Positions 47,759 to 51,754 of a stretch of DNA of 51,754 nt are shown piece by piece. The stretch covers positions 1 to 51,754 of the forward strand of contig JANBPT010000238.1 of the NCBI GenBank assembly GCA_027575765.1. Direction: 5' to 3'. This DNA is from Tieghemiomyces parasiticus (Eukaryota > Kickxellomycota > Dimargaritomycetes > Dimargaritales > Dimargaritaceae). The translations under genes and the position numbers were made by a program. Below the pieces are notes generated by a model that searched no databases, was not told where the DNA came from, and worked only from the letters and a program-made list of their open reading frames with translations. How positions within the stretch are numbered: position 1 is the stretch's first letter; each line of letters opens with the position of its first letter.

Positions 47759-48289
47759 AGTGGTGCGATCGTGAGTAGCAGGACGCTAACGGCTGAGTTC
47801 GGTCGAATGGGTGGGGAGGGGGGGGAATGACAAGTTTGGAAAATCACTAGCAGAAGGCAATCGGTATGCGACCCAGAAGGATCGTAAGTGGGGCCAATAT
47901 TTCGTACTCGTCTGCTGGGGCACACCCTCAAGTTGCCTGATCGAAATTTTGGGACAGCGTCACAGGGCGACCCCATTCCCCCCTCCCGCTGATTCGTCAC
48001 CAGTTTTCAACCGAGTACCCGATTTGGTAGAGCTCGGAGGGAAGCGGTTCAGTGCCCTCCTGGTAGGGTTCCCTGTCTCTCTGATTCTAGCTAGCCTTGG
48101 GCGACAGCTGGTTGACCTACGTTGTTTCTCAACCCCTGCTCAATAAAACATGTCGCCGGCCCCCCTTTTATCTCTGCCACCTGAGCACACGTCGTTTTTG
48201 GTACCTGTTGCCGCCTAGCCCTCATCCGTAGCGTCGGCCTAGACAGTCACGGAGTTGCTTCGCTCAATCGTCTGGTATTCTACCCAGCC
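47759..48289. promoter_or_regulatory. Divergent intergenic region between EF-Ts and TDA10-like genes
   Basis: 531 bp contain both promoters. It has an 8 nt poly(G) run near 47818 and CT-rich sequence before the plus-strand gene. No specific site can be defended. Confidence 0.4.
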
Positions 48290-49261
48290 ATGGAAACCCT
48301 GGTAAACCTCGCCACCGACTTTGTACTTCGCACCCTGCTAGCCCACCGTCAGCATGCCGCGGCGCTGCCTAGTGCACCTCCCGTACGGCCACTAATGGTC
48401 GCATTCAACGGTCCGCAGGGGAGTGGCAAAACGACCGTCTGCCGGCAGCTATGTGCTCGCCTCGGTGCTGCGCCCTACCGCGTCCCAACCGTCACGGTGT
48501 CGTTGGACGATTTTTACCTGACGTACGACGAGCAGGAACGACGGTACCACACCAGTGGCTACACTAGTCTCGACGGCGAAGCCTCTGGTCGCCCCGGTTC
48601 TCTAAACCCACTGCTTCGCTACCGCGGGGAGCCCGGAACGCACGATTTGGCGCTCGGGACACAGACCCTAACCGCGCTGCGCGGCATCAACAAGGGTGGT
48701 GGCCAAACAGTCCGCGTGCCATGCTATGACAAGGCTCTCCGGGGTGGCCGCGGTGATCGGTGTCCACCAGAGCAGTGGCCGACCGTCACCCCGCCTGTTC
48801 AGGTTGTTTTATTCGAAGGGTGGATGGTTGGATTTCGTGCCCTGTCGGATGCGGAGCTTGATAACGTTTACCATCGGCCGACCGTGGGCGCGCTGCTCCG
48901 GCATTATACGCTGGGCCAGCTTCGGGAGATCAATCAGCACCTACGGAACTTGGAAGCGGCCTGGTACCCTCTGCTGGACTGCTTTGTAGGCATCAACACA
49001 CCCGATATCGGAGTCGTGTATCAGTGGCGCCTCCAGCAGGAGCACGCGCTGGCGCGAAGTCGGCCCGGTCGGACGGTTCTGAGTGACGCGGAGATACGGG
49101 ACTTTGTCGACCGGTATATGCCGGCCTATACACTCTACCTACCCCGGCTGGCCCGGGAAGGCCTGATGACTTCCACTGAAGCCGCTGGGCTGCCATGTCC
49201 GCTCAACCTGGTAGTGACCATCGATGTCAACCGGCAGGTGACAGCTTCAGCGCAATTTTAG
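48290..49261 (+). CDS. TDA10: P-loop kinase of the TDA10 / D-glycerate 3-kinase-like family
   Basis: A single exon of 323 aa; yeast Tda10 (YGR205W) is 290. It starts at the first ATG of the frame. Walker A is FNGPQGSGKTTV (G41-T49). Further landmarks are VSLDDFYLT (D73, D74), RGEPGTHD in the nucleotide/substrate loop, PCYDKALRGGRGDRCP, the Walker B-like VVLFEGWMVGF, YQWRLQQEH and FVDRYMPAYTLYL. All of these occur in the same order in Tda10 and in plant glycerate kinase. Plant members phosphorylate D-glycerate to 3-phosphoglycerate. The substrate of the fungal protein is not settled, so the enzyme is best named ATP-dependent kinase-like. The codon usage is C/G-ending like its neighbours. Confidence 0.93.
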   Translation: METLVNLATDFVLRTLLAHRQHAAALPSAPPVRPLMVAFNGPQGSGKTTVCRQLCARLGAAPYRVPTVTVSLDDFYLTYDEQERRYHTSGYTSLDGEASGRPGSLNPLLRYRGEPGTHDLALGTQTLTALRGINKGGGQTVRVPCYDKALRGGRGDRCPPEQWPTVTPPVQVVLFEGWMVGFRALSDAELDNVYHRPTVGALLRHYTLGQLREINQHLRNLEAAWYPLLDCFVGINTPDIGVVYQWRLQQEHALARSRPGRTVLSDAEIRDFVDRYMPAYTLYLPRLAREGLMTSTEAAGLPCPLNLVVTIDVNRQVTASAQF

Positions 49262-51754
49262 GTTAAGTTGTCGCCAGTCCGTTCGTTCGTACCCCGTGGC
49301 CAACGCTGCTTCCTACGTGCCTTTTTGCTATTAGTATAATACGTGTCTCTGAGTCTGATTAACGCTTGTTTTTGTTTTTTTGCATCGTCATGGGTGGTAT
49401 GCATCCATCCCCCCTAGTAATCATGAGGGGGAATACAACCGTACATACCACGCGGTGTGATGGTGGGTAGGAGAAAGGAAGGACTCGCTTGATGTCGGTC
49501 CACGTTGGTAAGGCTGACCCTGTGCGTACGTCATCGTCGCCCTCCCAGGCACACGTTTATACGTGGGTGTGCTGAAGGGGAGCCAGCCCTCCAGGCCAGG
49601 CAGCCAGGGTTGAGTCATTTGGAATTGGCAGTGGGGTGGCGTAGGGGATATTCTAGGGCACTGGTCGCTAGTTCAAAATATTGGCCAGATACTACAAGGA
49701 GTGCCTTGCAGGCCTGAGTGCGGGAAGGCGCCATCACAGGGGCAGCAACCAAGGCGGGCCATAGCAGAGGGCGGAAAGGCGAAAGCTGAAAAGGTGCGAG
49801 GGGTCATGGGCGTGCGCGGCTAATACTGGGCCCAAAGGGGCGGCCTGCAGGAATGTTGCGGATAAGAGCACCAGCTAATCCACCCGTCTCTCCCCTCGAC
49901 TTTACGCATTATACCCCTTAAAGCCCAAAGCCGAGAGGGGCTGCGGGGCGGTACCTAGCAGGGAGAGGGTAAGGACGTAAGTTTGGTCAGCTAGGGGCTT
50001 CCTATCGCCGCCCCTTTTCACACACGTCGCCAGTGTACGGCGCGCGCTTCTCCGGCCAGCCCTCCCTCGCCCTTGCCAGTGCCCAGCGCTCTAGTCCACA
50101 AGTACGTGCACAAGGGACATGGTGCTCTATCGATCTTCGGGCCACAATAGGCAGGGGGCGCTGGTTATTTTCCTGGTTCACGATTGTTTTCTCAGATCGG
50201 CTGAGACTTGGGCCACTACCATCGGGTAGGGTCTCAGATGGGACATTGGCGTTGGGGGAACGGCCATCATAACCGAAGGTGTCCTGCCGGGGTGACCTGC
50301 CAGCCACCTTTGTCCAGTACCAATCCTGGACGAGAGGTGGAGACTTTGTCGCCCCCAAACATAGCGTTGTCTACAGTACAGTGAAACTCTCGCAATGCGT
50401 CCAAAAAGGCGCCGTCCCTGGGCTTGAGCGGCAAAGCTCCGATATTTAGACGTTCTACCGCCGCAGAATTCTTAGCGACGTAGTGGCCAGCTCCAGCTTC
50501 CAAGGCCTCTTTGTCGGAGACCGTTTACCAACTGTACAGAACAAGTGAAATGGGGTGACTCCAATACGTGTACAAGGCTGTTAACCCTAGGCTTGGTGTA
50601 GTGCCAAAGCGTGTACGGTTGGTGAAATAATGCGAAAGCAAGCACCCTCTTTCACCGCTTCCCGTAGGACCAGGCCGCCCTGACTTGTCTCCCACGGCGA
50701 TAGCCGTATTGATTTTCTTCGCACGCAGTCACACCAATTTACCGGTCGTACCAGTCAACCTAGATTCGGTAATAAGCGAAGGTTCCTGGCGCTACTGATT
50801 AGTCTACGTCGATGACAGGTGGAGGATCTTTCGGTGCTACAACGGCTGAGGAATAACCTACCGCCCCTCCGGCGATAGTTTGCTTGAAAGGGCTAGCGCT
50901 TGGCCATTCATCATTTGCACTGCGCCCCTATTGGCGACTGTCGGCGGCTAATGGTTCGCCTGATAGGCTTGGCGGCAGAGCTGTCAGGCAGCCCTCGTCC
51001 CGTCGATTCGACTAATCATTGATTCCAGCCAAAAATTACTTACTATGTCAATTTACCTTAATTGCCTCTCTACGCCACCGCCCCTATTTCCACCCATGTC
51101 TATTAGCGGGTGGAGAAGCTCGGTTCGCCAGGCAGTTTGATGACCCGTGGTTCCAACTTTGGCAAGTCCAAGGGGGAGGTAGACCTAGGCAAACATTGCT
51201 TCAGGACATAACGATATAGTGAATTAACCGATGTCCGCGGTACCTGACGGCAGGTATGGATGTATTGATTCATTGACAGTTTTCTCAGGCGCTAGCTGGG
51301 CCAGGCCGTATTATGAATATTAATTACGGTGTCCGTGAAGTATACGCCTTGATTAATTGCACTGGTGCGTGAATATTGCGACTCTGGCTGTTGAGCCCAA
51401 TCCACTACACCTCTCTATTATGGCGGTGCAGCCTAGCCAGTGTTACAAAATGGCGGGTGGTGAGAGGATGCCAGAGACTCTGTGTCTATCCATGTCATTT
51501 GTTCCATTTGCTGCGCCCAGGACCAGCCGGAGAGAGAGAGGTGTAGCAAATTATAGGGCGAATAACCTTGACCCCCTTCTCAATACCGAGGGTCCGCTCT
51601 TTCCCTCCCCCTCCTTTCTGGCGGATGCATTGGATAGGCCTCTATTGGGGCAGCTCGGGAAGGAGGGAAGATGGTCCGCGGGTGACGTGGGGAAGGGAAC
51701 CCACTTGCTGACCAAAACGTCGGCCCCATCGACTGCCTCTGGTTGGCGAGGGAA
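49262..51754. other. 2.5 kb region at the right edge without a recognised gene
   Basis: It holds the TDA10-like 3' end and then no supported gene. Open frames are at most 118 codons and overlap. One minus-strand frame (50267-50503) reads smoothly but lacks coding bias. A short GA repeat lies at about 51532-51540. The last 200 bases are GC-rich and might be the start of another gene's flank. Confidence 0.4.

Noticed and set aside
50267..50503. Smooth-reading minus-strand frame with segments such as RLNIGALPLKPRDGAFLDAL.
   Set aside because: Third positions are only about 57 percent G/C, close to background, no family was recognised and no exon partners were found. It could be a gene remnant but that is not supported.

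Overview
The window looks like nuclear DNA from a fungus, probably an early-diverging (zygomycete-grade) lineage. The fungal signal is a white-collar-2 type PAS/GATA regulator, a YOR1-type ABCC transporter and a TDA10-type kinase. The lineage guess is inference: several neighbours belong to families best known from animals and missing from budding yeast (ANKRD16, CENP-M, ZNHIT2, mitochondrial ClpP). Genes have short spliceosomal introns. In my models there are 28 introns of 64-293 bp, 18 of which begin GTAAGT and all of which end in AG. I rebuilt the exons by hand from splice sites, phase and family alignment, and every multi-exon model closes in frame.

Layout. 1-96 is the last exon of an acyl-CoA-binding protein. 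1325-4730 (+) is a USP16/45-type ubiquitin hydrolase. 5077-6695 (-) is an ANKRD16-like ankyrin protein. 6.7-12.1 kb has no recognisable gene. 12096-13649 (-) is a WC-2 type regulator. 13.65-21.95 kb is again gene-poor, except for one exon-like ORF at 14.1-14.3 kb. 21954-27208 (-) is a full ABCC transporter. 27.2-29.8 kb is empty.

29.8-49.3 kb is gene-dense: TFIIH subunit SSL1/p44 (-), mitochondrial ClpP (+), CENP-M (-), a PITH-domain protein (+), a NASP/Sim3/Hif1 histone chaperone (+), ZNHIT2 (-), glutamate-cysteine ligase (+), mitochondrial EF-Ts (-) and a TDA10/glycerate-kinase-like protein (+). The last 2.5 kb holds nothing I can support.

The genes are unlinked housekeeping functions, not a cluster or operon: ubiquitin and histone metabolism (USP16-like, NASP), transcription and repair (SSL1), centromere (CENP-M, and possibly NASP), mitochondrial translation and proteolysis (EF-Ts, ClpP), thiol metabolism and export (GCL, ABCC), and light sensing (WC-2). 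Four divergent pairs may share promoters (SSL1/ClpP, CENP-M/PITHD1, ZNHIT2/GCL, EF-Ts/TDA10). I saw no defence system, CRISPR array, transposase or secondary-metabolite cluster. The observations most worth following are the CENP-M homologue that keeps most of a P-loop, an excess of 10-11 nt poly(G)/poly(C) tracts confined to non-coding DNA, a WC-2 whose PAS domain is split by about 110 low-complexity residues, and the unassigned exon-like ORF upstream of wc-2.
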